Assembly: GCF_002795245.1 (NCBI RefSeq)
Contig: NZ_PGVG01000015.1
Location: forward strand, 62,001-126,000
Direction: 5' to 3'
From: Bradyrhizobium forestalis
GTDB lineage: Bacteria > Pseudomonadota > Alphaproteobacteria > Rhizobiales > Xanthobacteraceae
Length of the DNA: 64,000 nucleotides
Shown here: positions 19,153 through 29,338 of the stretch, one piece after another
Layout: each line of letters starts with the position of its first letter
Position numbering within the stretch: position 1 is the stretch's first letter
Translations under genes and position numbers: made by a program
Notes under the pieces: model-generated
The model's input: the letters and a program-made list of their open reading frames with translations, nothing else
Told to the model about the DNA's origin: nothing
Databases searched by the model: none

Positions 19153-19470
19153 TCATCCTGCCGTGGAGGCGAAAGGGGTATCTATTGATACATTGTAGTC
19201 GGCCGCAAACCGCAGCTCGCGGAGAGGTCGGACCAGTTTAATCGATTCCTGGTAGAGATCGTGCGCTTTGTACGCTGCGAGCTCCGCCTCGCTGTCGAAC
19301 TCACCATAGACCACGATGTCGATATCGTTGCCGAGTTGATCGGTCTTGCGGTTGCGGGCAACCTCAAGCCGGCGCGCATGTGGTATCGTGGTGAGAAGCG
19401 AAAGACCTTCGATGATCTGATCGACATGCGCCTCGTCCTTGGCGCTGAAGAAGACGATGTGACGAATCAT
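19153..19470 (-). CDS. Dabb (stress-responsive alpha/beta barrel) domain protein
   Basis: 105 residues when started at the ATG opening MIRHIVFFSAKD, which is the usual Dabb-domain N-terminus; a longer open frame upstream is not family-like. The small dimeric ferredoxin-like barrel contains LEVARNRKTDQLGNDIDIVV and ELAAYKAHDLYQE. Members occur with many pathways, and no reaction can be named. It lies 136 bp downstream of bioR in the same direction, so it may share its transcript. Confidence 0.75.
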   Translation of the reverse strand: MIRHIVFFSAKDEAHVDQIIEGLSLLTTIPHARRLEVARNRKTDQLGNDIDIVVYGEFDSEAELAAYKAHDLYQESIKLVRPLRELRFAADYNVSIDTPFASTAG

Positions 19471-19606
19471 GGCCGTCCGTGGAGATGTCGCTAGCGGGGT
19501 GGCATAACTATCTGGGAATAGAGTGCGTTGCAATGAGGCTCGTCGCTTGCGGCATGATCGTCGCTTGCGATCGTCGGCGATCCGCAATGAAGCTTGCCAG
19601 ATTTGC

Positions 19607-20242
19607 TTAGGACGCCGGAAGGGTAAGGCGCTCAATGGTTTGAATGTGCCGCGTAAGCAGGTTACAGGCTTGATCGATGTTGCGCGTTCGCAAGGCTTGC
19701 AGAATCAGGCGGTGATCTTGATTGGAGCGCGGTCGCCAGCCCACCGTTCGCGCCATCGCGAACACCAATCGAGAATTGGCAAGCTGCAGTCCATCGAGGC
19801 TCGCGAGCAGACGCGGCATTCCACACGGCGCGACCAAGGCTTGGTGAAAGGCGCGGTTGGCCGTCTCAAACTCCTCGATCGTCTTTGCATTGTCTCCTTC
19901 GATCAAGGCGAGCTCGATCCGAGCCAAATGAGCTGTCGTGAGCCTTGGCGCCGAATGGCGCAATGCCACCACTTCGAGCGCGGCGCGCATTTCGGCGATC
20001 TCCTTCACTGAACGGGTATCGAGCGGGGCAACCCGAACACCGCGACGCGGCACAGCGACAACAAGATGTTGTGCCTGCAACTGCCGAAAGGCCTCGCGCA
20101 CGGGGACGTGGCTGGAATTGAATTCTCGTGCAACGTGATCCTGACGGAGTGGCGCGCCTGGCTCTAAGGCGCCGCTGATAATGCGCTCAGCGATTGAGTC
20201 CGCGATGCGCGCCACCGTCGTAACGTTGTCAGCAGTGATCAT
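19607..20242 (-). CDS. bioR: GntR-family repressor of biotin genes, BioR-like
   Basis: 211-residue FCD-subgroup GntR regulator. The winged helix-turn-helix spans residues 15-75 (GAPLRQDHVAREFNSSHVPV, then REAFRQLQAQHLV). The C-terminal all-helical FCD domain contains EMRAALEVVALRHSA and RAFHQALVAPCGMPRL. It is divergent from bioB. A BioR-type site TTATCTACC lies 4 bp before its start codon, and two more lie before bioB. BioR in alphaproteobacteria binds TTATCTATAA-type palindromes, represses biotin genes and often its own gene. The neighbourhood and sites make that role likely. Confidence 0.82.
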   Translation of the reverse strand: MITADNVTTVARIADSIAERIISGALEPGAPLRQDHVAREFNSSHVPVREAFRQLQAQHLVVAVPRRGVRVAPLDTRSVKEIAEMRAALEVVALRHSAPRLTTAHLARIELALIEGDNAKTIEEFETANRAFHQALVAPCGMPRLLASLDGLQLANSRLVFAMARTVGWRPRSNQDHRLILQALRTRNIDQACNLLTRHIQTIERLTLPAS

Positions 20243-20245
20243 AGA

Positions 20246-20255
20246 TTATCTACCG
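20246..20255 (+). promoter_or_regulatory. BioR-type operator next to the bioR start
   Basis: TTATCTACC matches most of the BioR consensus TTATCTATAA and lies 4 bp upstream of the bioR start codon on the other strand. Repressor binding here would block bioR itself (autoregulation). Confidence 0.55.
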
Positions 20256-20310
20256 CAATAACCGGTGCATTTGCGAGGCAGCTCGATTAGCATCTCTTCG
20301 AGAGTAATGA

Positions 20311-20320
20311 CTATAGATAA
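20311..20320 (-). promoter_or_regulatory. BioR operator, bioB promoter, site 1
   Basis: CTATAGATAA, the reverse complement of TTATCTATAG, differs from the BioR consensus TTATCTATAA at one base. It lies 37 bp before bioB. Confidence 0.75.
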
Positions 20321-20329
20321 TTCACGCGA

Positions 20330-20339
20330 TTATCTACAA
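20330..20339 (+). promoter_or_regulatory. BioR operator, bioB promoter, site 2
   Basis: TTATCTACAA differs from the BioR consensus at one base. It lies 18 bp before bioB and is centred 19 bp from site 1 in the opposite orientation, so two dimers could bind close to two helical turns apart. Confidence 0.72.
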
Positions 20340-20356
20340 TTGCACGGGGTTGGGTT

Positions 20357-21352
20357 ATGGATGCTGCGGCGCAAGTCCAGCGGAAGGAAGCAAGCAACGG
20401 GGCGCAGGTTCGTAACAATTGGAACGTCGAAGAGGCTAAGGCGCTCTACGACCTTCCTTTTGCCGACCTGATGCTTCAGGCGCAGCGCGCTCATCGCAAG
20501 AACTTCGATCCAAACCACGTCGAAACCGCGAGCCTGCTCAGCATCAAGACCGGCGGCTGTCCGGAAGACTGCGGCTACTGCTCGCAAAGCGCGTATTACG
20601 AGACCGGCCTGAAAGCCACCCGTCTGATGCGTTGCCCAGATGTGATTGCGATTGCGCAGCGCGCGAAGGATGCCGGCGCCACGCGCTTCTGCATGGCCGC
20701 GGCCTGGCGCACGCCAAAAGATCGCGATCTTGATTCCGTCTGCGACATGGTCAACGCGGTCAAAGGACTCGGCATGGAAACGTGCGTCACGCTGGGCATG
20801 CTGACGCCGAAGCAGGCCGCGCGCCTCGCCGAGGCCGGCCTTGACTTCTACAATCACAACGTCGACACATCGCCCGAGTTTTACAGCAAGATCATCACCA
20901 CCCGCAGCCTGCAGGACCGCATCGATACGCTGGCGCATGTGCGCGATGCCGGCATTAAGATCTGCTGCGGCGGGATTATCGGGATGGGCGAGCGCGTCGA
21001 GGACCGCCTAGGTATGCTCGTGCTGCTCGCCAACCTTCCCAGCCATCCCGAAAGTGTGCCGATCAACCTGTGGAACAAGATCGAGGGCGTGCCGGTGGAA
21101 GACACCGCGGAGCCTCCCGATCCGATCGCGCTGGTCCGGCTGCTGGCGACCGCGCGGATCATGATGCCGAGGAGTGTGGTTCGCTTGTCCGCCGGGCGGC
21201 AATACATGACCGATGAATTGCAGGCGCTTTGCTTCTTGGCCGGCGCAAATTCAATATTCATCGGCGATGTGCTCTTGACCACCAAAAACCCGAAAGTTGA
21301 TCGCGATGCGGATCTGCTGGCTCGGCTCGGCATCACGTCCGGGCTCGCCTGA
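20357..21352 (+). CDS. bioB: Biotin synthase
   Basis: 331-residue radical SAM enzyme that inserts sulfur into dethiobiotin. The CPEDCGYC cluster motif binds the 4Fe-4S/SAM centre (residues about 59-66). Conserved [33 protein letters not shown] and SAGRQYM follow, and the second cluster ligands (Cys, Cys, Arg) appear to be kept. It is the first gene of the bioB-panD-bioF-bioD-bioA run, downstream of two BioR operators. Confidence 0.96.
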   Translation: MDAAAQVQRKEASNGAQVRNNWNVEEAKALYDLPFADLMLQAQRAHRKNFDPNHVETASLLSIKTGGCPEDCGYCSQSAYYETGLKATRLMRCPDVIAIAQRAKDAGATRFCMAAAWRTPKDRDLDSVCDMVNAVKGLGMETCVTLGMLTPKQAARLAEAGLDFYNHNVDTSPEFYSKIITTRSLQDRIDTLAHVRDAGIKICCGGIIGMGERVEDRLGMLVLLANLPSHPESVPINLWNKIEGVPVEDTAEPPDPIALVRLLATARIMMPRSVVRLSAGRQYMTDELQALCFLAGANSIFIGDVLLTTKNPKVDRDADLLARLGITSGLA

Positions 21353-21401
21353 CGAAAGCAGTGCGCGCAATATGTTGCCCTACATCCAGCCTAGGTGAGA
21401 A

Positions 21402-21755
21402 ATGCAGATAACTTTGATGAAGGGCAAAATCCATCGCGCCTCAGTGACCGAAGCTGACCTGCACTATGAAGGCTCGATCTCGATAGATCGTGCGCTCCTG
21501 GAGGCAGCGGGAATGGTGATCAACGAGCGCGTCGAAATCTACAATGTCGAAACAGGAGCGCGCTTTGCCACCTACGTGATCGAGGCGCCGCCGAGGTCTG
21601 GAACGATAAGCCTGAACGGTGCGGCCGCACGGCTGGCGATGCCCGGAGACAAGATCATCATCGTTGCATATGCCTCATTCGACGAGGCCGAAGCAAAGAT
21701 ATTCAAGCCACGCATTGTGCGTGTGGACGGAGACAATCGCATCCTGGCAAGTTGA
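21402..21755 (+). CDS. panD: Aspartate 1-decarboxylase proenzyme
   Basis: 117-residue pyruvoyl enzyme making beta-alanine for pantothenate. The self-cleavage site is Gly-Ser in HYEGSISID (Ser about residue 25). The conserved Lys is in MKGKIHRA and the [13 protein letters not shown] segment is present. Family length is about 117-126, so it is intact. It sits between bioB and bioF, so beta-alanine supply is tied to the BioR-controlled biotin operon. Confidence 0.95.
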   Translation: MQITLMKGKIHRASVTEADLHYEGSISIDRALLEAAGMVINERVEIYNVETGARFATYVIEAPPRSGTISLNGAAARLAMPGDKIIIVAYASFDEAEAKIFKPRIVRVDGDNRILAS

Positions 21756-21832
21756 ACCTAACGGGCCATCCTTCCTTCTTAAACGGCCAACGCATTTTCT
21801 GCGTAATTTCATGCGATCGGTGGGAGTGGTGA

Positions 21833-22984
21833 ATGCGGTCAATCGAAACAGCTAGACTTAGTCCCTACGTCGCAGCGTTGAATGGCTTGAACGAAGATAA
21901 ACGGCTGCGCTGCCTCAAGCCGCGCGTGGGGATCGATTTCGCATCCAACGACTATCTCGCACTCGGGAGCGACCCGCGCATCAAAAAGGCGGTGATCGCC
22001 GCGCTCGAGGCGGGCACTCCGGTTGGAGCCGGCGGGTCGCGGCTGCTGCGCGGCAATTGCGAGGAGCATGAAGGGCTCGAAACGGAAGCGGCTCAGTTCT
22101 TTGGCGCGGAGGCCGCCCTTTTCTTTGGAGGCGGCTATATCGCAAATTTTGCCCTCCTGACAACGCTGCCGCAGCGCGGCGATCTGCTGGTTCTCGATTC
22201 GCTCGTGCACGCTAGTATTCACGAGGGGGCGCGGGCCGGCCGCGCAGAGTGTCGAATTCACGCGCACAATGATCCCCAGTCGGTCGAAGACGCAATTCGC
22301 GACTGGCGAACCAAAGGTGGGGCGGGCCGCGTCTGGATTGTGGCGGAAAGTCTCTACAGTATGGATGGCGACTTCGCTCCACTCGAAGAGCTGGTGGCAA
22401 CCGCCGATCGCCAAGACGCGTTTCTGATCGTGGATGAGGCTCATGCCACAGGCGCTTACGGGCATCAGGGACGAGGGCTCACGGCCCCTTATGACAGGCG
22501 TGAAAATCTGATCGTCGTTCATACCTGCGGCAAAGCGCTCGGTGCGGCGGGTGCACTTGTTACGGCCTCCGGCATCTTGCGCGATTTCATGGTCAACCGC
22601 TGCCGTCCGTTTATTTTTGCCACCGCTCCATCACCATTGATGGCGGTTGCCGTTCGAGAGGCACTCCTCGTCCTGCAGAAAGAGCCGGAGCGGCAGCGAC
22701 GGCTGGCCAAACTCGTCTCGTTTGCGCATCGGGAGATCACCTCGCTCGGTTTGCGCACACCATCGACCTCTCAGATCGTGCCGTACATCGTAGGTGACAA
22801 TGCTCATGCAATGCGACTTGCCTCTGCTCTGCAGGCGCGCGGCTTCGATATCCGCGGAATTCGGCCGCCAACCGTCCCTGCAGGCACTGCCCGCTTGCGA
22901 ATTTCGTTGACACTCAATGTCGGGGAAGCGGACGTGCGCGCAATGCTCGATGCGCTGGTTGAGGTGACGAGGGGCTCATTTTAA
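21833..22984 (+). CDS. bioF: 8-Amino-7-oxononanoate synthase
   Basis: 383-residue PLP alpha-oxoamine synthase joining pimeloyl thioester and alanine. Motifs are [50 protein letters not shown] and the PLP-lysine segment [14 protein letters not shown]. It is coupled to bioD by a TAATG overlap. The start ATG at 21833 follows a GGTGGGAGTGGTGA leader. Confidence 0.95.
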   Translation: MRSIETARLSPYVAALNGLNEDKRLRCLKPRVGIDFASNDYLALGSDPRIKKAVIAALEAGTPVGAGGSRLLRGNCEEHEGLETEAAQFFGAEAALFFGGGYIANFALLTTLPQRGDLLVLDSLVHASIHEGARAGRAECRIHAHNDPQSVEDAIRDWRTKGGAGRVWIVAESLYSMDGDFAPLEELVATADRQDAFLIVDEAHATGAYGHQGRGLTAPYDRRENLIVVHTCGKALGAAGALVTASGILRDFMVNRCRPFIFATAPSPLMAVAVREALLVLQKEPERQRRLAKLVSFAHREITSLGLRTPSTSQIVPYIVGDNAHAMRLASALQARGFDIRGIRPPTVPAGTARLRISLTLNVGEADVRAMLDALVEVTRGSF

Positions 22985-23619
22985 TGAATAAGCGGATCGT
23001 CGTGACTGGTACGGACACCGGGGTCGGCAAAACGGTATTTTCCGCAGGGCTCGCCGGCCTTCTCGGCGCGAATTACTGGAAGCCGGTCCAGGCTGGACTC
23101 GAACAAGAGACCGACTCCGAGTGCGTCCGTCGCCTTGGCGGCCTCTCGTCCGATCGCATTGTCCCCGAGCTCTATCGACTTCGGACGCCTGCGTCGCCCC
23201 ATTACTCTGCGGAGATCGACGGCATTCGCGTAGATACAGAGACGCTTCGACTGCCGGACAGCGGCGAACGGCAACTCGTAATCGAGGGCGCCGGCGGACT
23301 CATGGTGCCGCTGACAGCGCGCACTCTTTACATCGACATTTTCGAGCGCTGGCAGCTTCCCGTCGTGCTTTGCGCAAGGACGGGACTGGGCACAATCAAT
23401 CACTCCCTGCTCTCCATAGAGGCACTGCGGAAGCGTCAGATTCGAATCCTTGGAATTGCGTTCATTGGCGAAAGAAACGCCGAAACTGAAAGCGCGATTT
23501 GCGAGATGGGGAGAGTGCGTTGGTTGGGACGGCTCCCGTGGCTTGTTCCCCTCACGGACGAAAGGCTGCAGGCCGCTTTCAAGGACTCCTTTGTTAGCAG
23601 TGATTTCCTGAACCTATGA
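22984..23619 (+). CDS. bioD: Dethiobiotin synthetase
   Basis: 211-residue P-loop ligase that closes the ureido ring of dethiobiotin from DAPA, CO2 and ATP. The phosphate loop GTDTGVGKT is at residues 8-16, [10 protein letters not shown] near 32-41, and the second motif [12 protein letters not shown] near 99. It starts inside the bioF stop and its own stop overlaps bioA (ATGA), so translation is coupled along the operon. Confidence 0.94.
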   Translation: MNKRIVVTGTDTGVGKTVFSAGLAGLLGANYWKPVQAGLEQETDSECVRRLGGLSSDRIVPELYRLRTPASPHYSAEIDGIRVDTETLRLPDSGERQLVIEGAGGLMVPLTARTLYIDIFERWQLPVVLCARTGLGTINHSLLSIEALRKRQIRILGIAFIGERNAETESAICEMGRVRWLGRLPWLVPLTDERLQAAFKDSFVSSDFLNL

Positions 23620-24881
23620 AGATAGCGAAGAGGTCGCCGATCTGGCACCCGTTCACGCAACATGCTCTACAGCGGGACATGACGAAGGTGCTGCGGGGGG
23701 AGGGGGCTTATCTCTACACCGAAGATGGCCGACGCCTTATCGATGCAATCTCTTCCTGGTGGGTCGTGACCCACGGCCATTGCCATCCATGCATCGTGAA
23801 CGCGATTCGGGAACAAGCAGGCAAGCTCGATCAGGTCATCTTCGCCGGATACACTCACGATCCGGCTGAGCAAGTCGCGACGGAACTATTGAAGGTCACC
23901 TCCCCGGCGCTGGAGCATGTGTTCTTCTCCGATAGCGGGTCGACCAGCGTCGAAGTCGCGCTGAAAATGGCGCTCGGCTACTGGCACAACACCGGAAGAC
24001 AGCGAACCCAAATTGTGGTGATGCAGCACTCGTACCATGGCGACACGATCGGGGCGATGTCGGTAGGTAGCCGTGGCGTCTTCAATGCGGCCTACGGGGC
24101 GCTGATGTTCGAGGTGACCTCGATTCCGTTCCCGGCAAGAGATCGTGAGCAAACAACGCTCGATGCGCTTGAAAACGCGTGCCGAAACGAACATCCCGCA
24201 GCCTTTATCGTGGAGCCCCTGATATTGGGCGCCGGTGGAATGCTGATGTATCCTCCCTCGGTGCTAAGAGAGATGAAGCGGATCTGCGAAGCCTTCGACG
24301 TCCTGTTCATTGCGGACGAGGTCATGACCGGGTGGGGCCGGACGGGTACCTTGTTTGCGTGTGAGCAGGCCGGTGTCACGCCCGATATTGCCTGCTATTC
24401 GAAAGGCCTCACGGCTGGGGCGCTGCCGCTCGCCGTCACACTCTGTCGTGCCGATATTTTTGATGCGCATTATTCTGAAGATCGCACGCGTACGTTTTTT
24501 CATTCGAGCTCATATACAGCCAATCCAGTGGCTTGTGCCGCCGCCAAGGCAAATCTGGAGCTGTGGCAGGACGAGGAATATCGCCGGCGGCTGGCATCCT
24601 TGGCCAGCATGCAAGAACAGGCACTCGCGCCATTCCGCACCGATTCACGGTTCGCAAACGTCCGACGCACAGGAACAGTCACAGCGCTTGAACTCAGCAC
24701 GAGCGATGCTGGCTATCTGGCGGACATCGGGCTGAAGCTTTTGGCTTTCTTCCAAGCGCGGAATCTGCTGTTACGCCCACTCGGTAACACGATCTATGTA
24801 ATGCCGCCTTACTGCGTTACGGCCGCCGACCTTGATGAGATCTATGCTGCAATACGTGACGCTGCTGACTTGCTGATGTGA
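23616..24881 (+). CDS. bioA: Adenosylmethionine-8-amino-7-oxononanoate aminotransferase
   Basis: 421-residue class III PLP aminotransferase making DAPA from KAPA with SAM as donor. Motifs are [10 protein letters not shown] at the N-terminus, [54 protein letters not shown] and [15 protein letters not shown] carrying the PLP lysine. It is the last gene of the biotin run. A pimeloyl-precursor gene (bioC/H/Z) was not seen in the window. Confidence 0.95.
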   Translation: MKIAKRSPIWHPFTQHALQRDMTKVLRGEGAYLYTEDGRRLIDAISSWWVVTHGHCHPCIVNAIREQAGKLDQVIFAGYTHDPAEQVATELLKVTSPALEHVFFSDSGSTSVEVALKMALGYWHNTGRQRTQIVVMQHSYHGDTIGAMSVGSRGVFNAAYGALMFEVTSIPFPARDREQTTLDALENACRNEHPAAFIVEPLILGAGGMLMYPPSVLREMKRICEAFDVLFIADEVMTGWGRTGTLFACEQAGVTPDIACYSKGLTAGALPLAVTLCRADIFDAHYSEDRTRTFFHSSSYTANPVACAAAKANLELWQDEEYRRRLASLASMQEQALAPFRTDSRFANVRRTGTVTALELSTSDAGYLADIGLKLLAFFQARNLLLRPLGNTIYVMPPYCVTAADLDEIYAAIRDAADLLM

Positions 24882-25318
24882 GCTGCATCAGAGTGTGCAA
24901 TCGTCTGCAGTGAGAGGATCATGCAAGACAAAATGTCCGTATTGCTGCCGCCTGATAGTGCAACGAGGATGCAGCACGCTCGGCTCGCAGGCTGATCGTG
25001 CTTTAAGCACTTGCTTTAAGCGCTCCCGATCCGGCTGGCGCAGCAATCCTGCGGGCTAGCCAAGGAAAGCGCAGCATTTGACCAAAATGTCGAGCGAATT
25101 GCGTTAATCACGATTAGAGAAATCCATTATTTTGAGCAAATTCTCAGCGAGGCTTTCTGCGGAAAGTAATGCTTCGCGAGGCAGTCGCACATCAGTCACT
25201 TGATGGCTGCAAGCACCAGGAAGACGGGCCGCCGGAAGACCGCACCGTTGGTGCGGGCGTAGTGCCGTGGTCAGAGGGCAGCAGGGCTTCCAAATTAAAT
25301 GTCTGACAGGAGGCGAGA
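24882..25318. other. Intergenic stretch after bioA
   Basis: No coding sequence recognised. A near-palindrome GTGCTTTAAGCAC occurs around 24998-25010. No clear terminator with a U-run was seen. Confidence 0.4.
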
Positions 25319-25504
25319 ATGCACATTGGCTTCCGTAATTCCCTCGACCATTCAGCCACATGCTGTGCGGTATGCGGCGGAAAGTTTGGGCTGATCCGCC
25401 ATTACTGCTGGCGGACCGCCCTTTGCTCCAAGAAATGCGTCAACCGCTTCAAGGCTCGGCGGGAGGCCGATCAGAAATGGCTCCGATGGCGGAGAGCGGC
25501 TTAG
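25319..25504 (+). CDS. Small cysteine-rich protein, putative zinc binding
   Basis: 61 residues with an excellent ribosome site (AGGAGG, 5-base spacing). Four cysteines form two pairs, CAVC near residue 17 and CSKKC near residue 36, followed by a basic tail (RFKARREADQKWLRWRR). The layout suggests a small zinc-ribbon nucleic-acid binder. Similar small basic Cys proteins are common hypothetical proteins in rhizobia. The function is unknown. Confidence 0.65.
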   Translation: MHIGFRNSLDHSATCCAVCGGKFGLIRHYCWRTALCSKKCVNRFKARREADQKWLRWRRAA

Positions 25505-25577
25505 GAATGGACTGAGTTGTGACGGTACGGTCCTGGTCGAGAATTCGAGTGGGCCCTCTAAAGCGCGTGGAAATCAA

Positions 25578-25787
25578 GTGACAGAAACATCGGCAAAAAT
25601 AATTGACTTCAGGGCCTACAGGGCCGGCAGGCTGGCTCGGTCTGAGCGCCTTCGCGACGACGTCTACTCGACCGCGGCTCTCGATGCGCTCGCAGCCGCC
25701 TGTCACCTTTGGACGTTCCTGGCCTGCCATCCGTTCGCTTTGCTCGGCGCGCCAGCGCCGAAGCAGGAGCCTCACGAGTACCGCTAG
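25578..25787 (+). CDS. Small hypothetical protein
   Basis: 69 residues from a GTG start with a weak ribosome site. The N-terminal half (KIIDFRAYRAGRLARSERLR) is basic and helical, and the C-terminal half is hydrophobic (AALDALAAACHLWTFLAC). It follows the Cys-rich gene by 73 bp. No family recognised; coding status is moderate. Confidence 0.4.
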   Translation: MTETSAKIIDFRAYRAGRLARSERLRDDVYSTAALDALAAACHLWTFLACHPFALLGAPAPKQEPHEYR

Positions 25788-26158
25788 GGGCAGGCACGGA
25801 GGTGTGCCCTAAAGACGGAGTCCCCACTGCGCGCATCTCCAGCTCGGTCCGGTCGAGCCGTCACCGTTTGAAGAGACTGCAATCAGCCCAGAAACGCGTG
25901 CAGATGGTGGCTCGTCACGAGCGCCGCTCCTCGATCGAGGCTTCGGCCGGCATAGTCGCGGAAACTGTAGGGGAAGACGAGCCATGGGGTGGTGAAATCG
26001 CGATGAGAAAGATCTTGGCTCATGGTTGCGCGGCCATTGGACTGTTTTTGCGATGTTCTCCAGTTCTAGAGAACTGGGATCTCCATCCTCATTGCCATTG
26101 ACAGGTTTCTCCCGCGTTCTCTAGGAAGCGCCGACGGTGTGTGGGGAGCGGGTCCAAT
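25788..26158. other. panB leader region with an inverted repeat
   Basis: No gene recognised. CCAGTTCT-AG-AGAACTGG at 26060-26077 is a perfect 8-bp inverted repeat, about 80 bp before panB. It could be an operator or a weak hairpin; there is no U-run. Confidence 0.4.
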
Positions 26159-27037
26159 ATGAGCCACAATTCAGAGCAGCCTCTAGAGCGTGTCACGATT
26201 CCGGCATTGCAGCAGTGGAAAGATAAAGGCCGGCGTGTCGTGATGACCACCGCCTACGATGCGGTTGCGGCGCGCATCGCGGATCCCATTGTCGACATCA
26301 TCCTGGTCGGCGATAGTGTTGGAAACGTCTGCCTGGGATTCGACAACACGCTGCCCGTCAGCGTGGCCATGATGAATCATCACCTGGAGGCCGTTGCGCG
26401 CACGAGGCCTCATGCCCTGCTTGTGGCCGACATGCCCTTTCTAAGCTTTCATGTCGGTTCTGAAGATACGATTCGCAATGCCGGAGGTTTCCTGCAGCGT
26501 GGCGCCGATGCTGTGAAACTCGAGGGGGGCGCCAAACGCATCGAGATGGTACGCGCCTTGGTCGATTGCGAAATTCCTGTGATGGGACATCTCGGTCTGA
26601 CCCCGCAAAGCGTCAACGTCATGGGTGGATTCAAGGTGCAGGGACGGACAACGGACACCGCCTTGCGGCTGCTCGATGACGCGCACCGTCTGCAGGAAGC
26701 CGGCTGCTTCGCGCTGGTCCTGGAGGGCATTCCTGCCGAGCTCGCGGCGCGAGCGACCGAATTTCTCACGATACCTACCATCGGGATCGGAGCAGGACCC
26801 GATTGCTCGGGCCAAGTGCTCGTATTTCATGATGTCTTGGGGCTGACCGAAGGCCATCGCCCCAAATTCGTTCGTACCTATGCAAATGGATTCCAGCTGT
26901 TCCAGGAGGCGCTGTCGCGCTGGGCTGCCGATATCCGCAAAGGTGCATTCCCAGGCTCAGAGGAGTGCTATCGGCTTCCTGATCAGCTTCGGCATGCCGT
27001 CGCCAACTGGGCGCCCTCCAATTCAACCACAAGGTAA
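26159..27037 (+). CDS. panB: 3-Methyl-2-oxobutanoate hydroxymethyltransferase
   Basis: 292 residues from the ATG at 26159, which has GGGGAGCGGG upstream; an in-frame GTG at 26141 would add six residues. It makes ketopantoate from 2-oxoisovalerate and methylene-tetrahydrofolate. Motifs are MTTAYDAVAARIAD, VGDSVGNVCLG, VKLEGGAKR, GHLGLTPQSVNVMGGFKVQG and IPTIGIGAGPDCSGQVLV. Four bases separate it from panC. Together with panD upstream it completes most of the route to pantothenate; panE was not seen. Confidence 0.95.
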   Translation: MSHNSEQPLERVTIPALQQWKDKGRRVVMTTAYDAVAARIADPIVDIILVGDSVGNVCLGFDNTLPVSVAMMNHHLEAVARTRPHALLVADMPFLSFHVGSEDTIRNAGGFLQRGADAVKLEGGAKRIEMVRALVDCEIPVMGHLGLTPQSVNVMGGFKVQGRTTDTALRLLDDAHRLQEAGCFALVLEGIPAELAARATEFLTIPTIGIGAGPDCSGQVLVFHDVLGLTEGHRPKFVRTYANGFQLFQEALSRWAADIRKGAFPGSEECYRLPDQLRHAVANWAPSNSTTR

Positions 27038-27040
27038 GAT

Positions 27041-27892
27041 ATGCAAGTAATTACGAACGTCGCTGAGCTGCGTCGCGCCCTTGCAGATGTTCGCAATGCC
27101 GATAAGCGCATCGGATTCGTTCCGACGATGGGGTACCTGCACGACGGCCACCTGGCCCTGATCTCGGCTAGCCGGGGACACTGTGACGTGACTGTCGTCA
27201 GCATCTTCGTCAACCCTACTCAGTTCGGCCCAAATGAGGATCTCAGCAAGTACCCTCGCGACTTCGCGCGCGATGAAGCGTTGTGCCGCAGTGCCGGGGT
27301 CTCCATCATCTTCGCACCCAGTGCAGAGGAGATCTATCCGGCTCAGTTTAAGAGCTTTGTCGAGCCGGGCGAACTCGCAAAACCGCTCTGCGGAGCCTTC
27401 AGGCCTGGGCATTTTCGCGGTGTAGCGACTGTCGTCTGCAAGCTATTCAATATGGTGCAGCCGGACGTCGCGTACTTTGGACAGAAGGATTTTCAGCAAT
27501 GCGCTGTGATACGCCGGATGACGGTTGATCTGAATCTTCCGATCGAGATTGTCACTGTGCCAACCGTGCGGGAGCCAGATGGGCTGGCAATGAGCAGTCG
27601 CAACCGTTATCTCAGCCCGGAAGAACGTGGTCGGAGCCTTGCGATCAGCCGTGGCTTGTTCGCCGCAGCGCAAGAGTTTGCCTCAGGGGAGCGCGACGCG
27701 GCAACGCTGATTGCGCTTGCGAGAAAGCATTTCGGAAGGGTCGATCGACTGCAGTACCTTGAGCTTGTCGACACTGGGACCCTAAGGGTTATCGAGAGCC
27801 CTCTGCGCTCTCCGGCGGTGCTCTGTGTCGCAGCGTACGTCGGCTCGACTCGGTTGATCGACAATGTAGTCCTGTCCTGGTCGCCATCGTAG
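27041..27892 (+). CDS. panC: Pantothenate synthetase
   Basis: 283-residue class I adenylate-forming ligase joining pantoate and beta-alanine. The HIGH-like motif is in PTMGYLHDGHLALI, followed by VSIFVNPTQFGPNEDLSKYP, YFGQKDFQQCAVIRRM and the KMSKS-like loop AMSSRNRYLS. It is co-transcribed with panB. Length is typical of the family. Confidence 0.95.
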   Translation: MQVITNVAELRRALADVRNADKRIGFVPTMGYLHDGHLALISASRGHCDVTVVSIFVNPTQFGPNEDLSKYPRDFARDEALCRSAGVSIIFAPSAEEIYPAQFKSFVEPGELAKPLCGAFRPGHFRGVATVVCKLFNMVQPDVAYFGQKDFQQCAVIRRMTVDLNLPIEIVTVPTVREPDGLAMSSRNRYLSPEERGRSLAISRGLFAAAQEFASGERDAATLIALARKHFGRVDRLQYLELVDTGTLRVIESPLRSPAVLCVAAYVGSTRLIDNVVLSWSPS

Positions 27893-28131
27893 CCAGATCC
27901 GCAAGTGATTGCGCTCAGAAGCAGTCGAACCGGATAGGTTGGCCCTGAATCCTCGACATCCCGGAAGAACTCTCGAAGGCGATCTGGAACTGCCCTTTGC
28001 GTGCTGAACAACCGCCTCATGCTCGAGCTCATGATGTCGGTTGGAGATTGGCTCTGCCGCTGACGGGGTGGAGCGATGCGGGACCGCTCCCACGCTGCCG
28101 AGAGCAGCCAAGTGCGAGTTCGCTTTCCTTA

Positions 28132-28293
28132 TTATGACTTCGGAGGCTCGCTCAGACCCTCCGGGATATTCCGGCCGCTTTGCGCACTCTGTACGACGTG
28201 GCGCAAAACAATTTCAGAAAGACCTACAACCAGCTGTTTGAGGTGCGCAATCTCCTGCCTGCAGCGCTCCAGCTCGTGCTGTTCCTCTGTCAT
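28132..28293 (-). CDS. Small coiled-coil protein, hypothetical
   Basis: 53 residues from the ATG at 28293 (a longer start at 28335 adds 14). Heptad-like pattern EEQHELERCRQEIAHLKQLV then VGLSEIVLRHVVQ, a short alpha-helical protein. No known domain. Such tiny helical proteins are frequent in Bradyrhizobium islands; coding status is moderate. Confidence 0.42.
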   Translation of the reverse strand: MTEEQHELERCRQEIAHLKQLVVGLSEIVLRHVVQSAQSGRNIPEGLSEPPKS

Positions 28294-28335
28294 CACAGAT
28301 GTTGTGCGACGATGGCTGCTGCCGAGATGATTCAT

Positions 28336-29338
28336 GTAGCCTCTGCTCAGTTGCAGTAATGGCCCCAACAATGTGGCCGCGGAATATGCCGCCCTCGCGC
28401 TGCATGTGATTGCTCTGGGCGGAGATTGTAACAAAAATGGCAATATCGATCAATGCAACGAGCGGCGCTCTCGCGCTCAAATCCTGCATTACCGCAGCGC
28501 TCCCGATGAATTTTCACGCGACGTTCGCGCGTCCGTGCTGGGGTCCTTCAGCTACAGCAGGCTTCTGTGCCAAAAAGGCAAGTCGCTATCGAGATCATCC
28601 ACCTGCAAGCGGGCATTGCCGGAGGTTCGCTCAAAGTCGTGTGCTGCCAATACGTGCGATTATAGATCAATAACCACGCGCCCATGACCATGAAATTACT
28701 TCACGATTGCGCAGACGACCTCTTTAACCTGCATAAAGCCGAAGTTCCTCGAGAGAGGCCGGGGCAGCGAGCCAAGGGGCACTGAGCGCGTGCGCCGGTG
28801 GCCCGATTCCGTCGCCAGGCGTGGGGCGGGCGCTGGTTTTTAAGGCAAAGATATGCTTCATCGCAAGAATTTATCGCGATGTCCCTCTACAGTGCAGGAT
28901 GCGAAGCGCTCGGGTATTAGCGCCGATAGGTGCCGTGTTGTGAAACGACATCTGAGTAGGGCAGTGGCGAGCGATCTCTACCAACTCCATCTGGGCAGGT
29001 ATGCCGAAGGCATTGGTTGGACGCAGCAGGCGCGATAAACGGCAAGTTATCTAGCGGCAATTGAACCTCATATGCGCGCAAGTACGAGCATGCCGTACAT
29101 AATCGCAGAGCATGATCGCAGGACGTCACATTCGCAAGCCGAGGCGTCCAACGAGAAAACAAAAGCAGGCCGATCAGGCGAGCTGCCGCAATGGATCAGC
29201 GATCGCAGAGATGCTGGACATTGCGCCGCGCTGCAAATCGGCTGACCGGCAGTCGCGGAGGCATACGATCTGATGTACTTGGGTTGCAGTCGACCAAATG
29301 CCCATTATCTTTGTCGCTGGTATGAGGGAGATCTCCGA
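28336..29338. other. Long gene-poor stretch
   Basis: Open frames are short, overlap on both strands and show no recognisable motif. I see no RNA gene or mobile-element end. Probably decayed island DNA. Confidence 0.5.

Noticed and set aside
24882-26158. nod box, NifA site or sigma-54 promoter in the symbiotic intergenic regions
   Set aside because: No stretch matched the nod box or TGGCAC-N5-TTGC pattern at correct spacing by eye.
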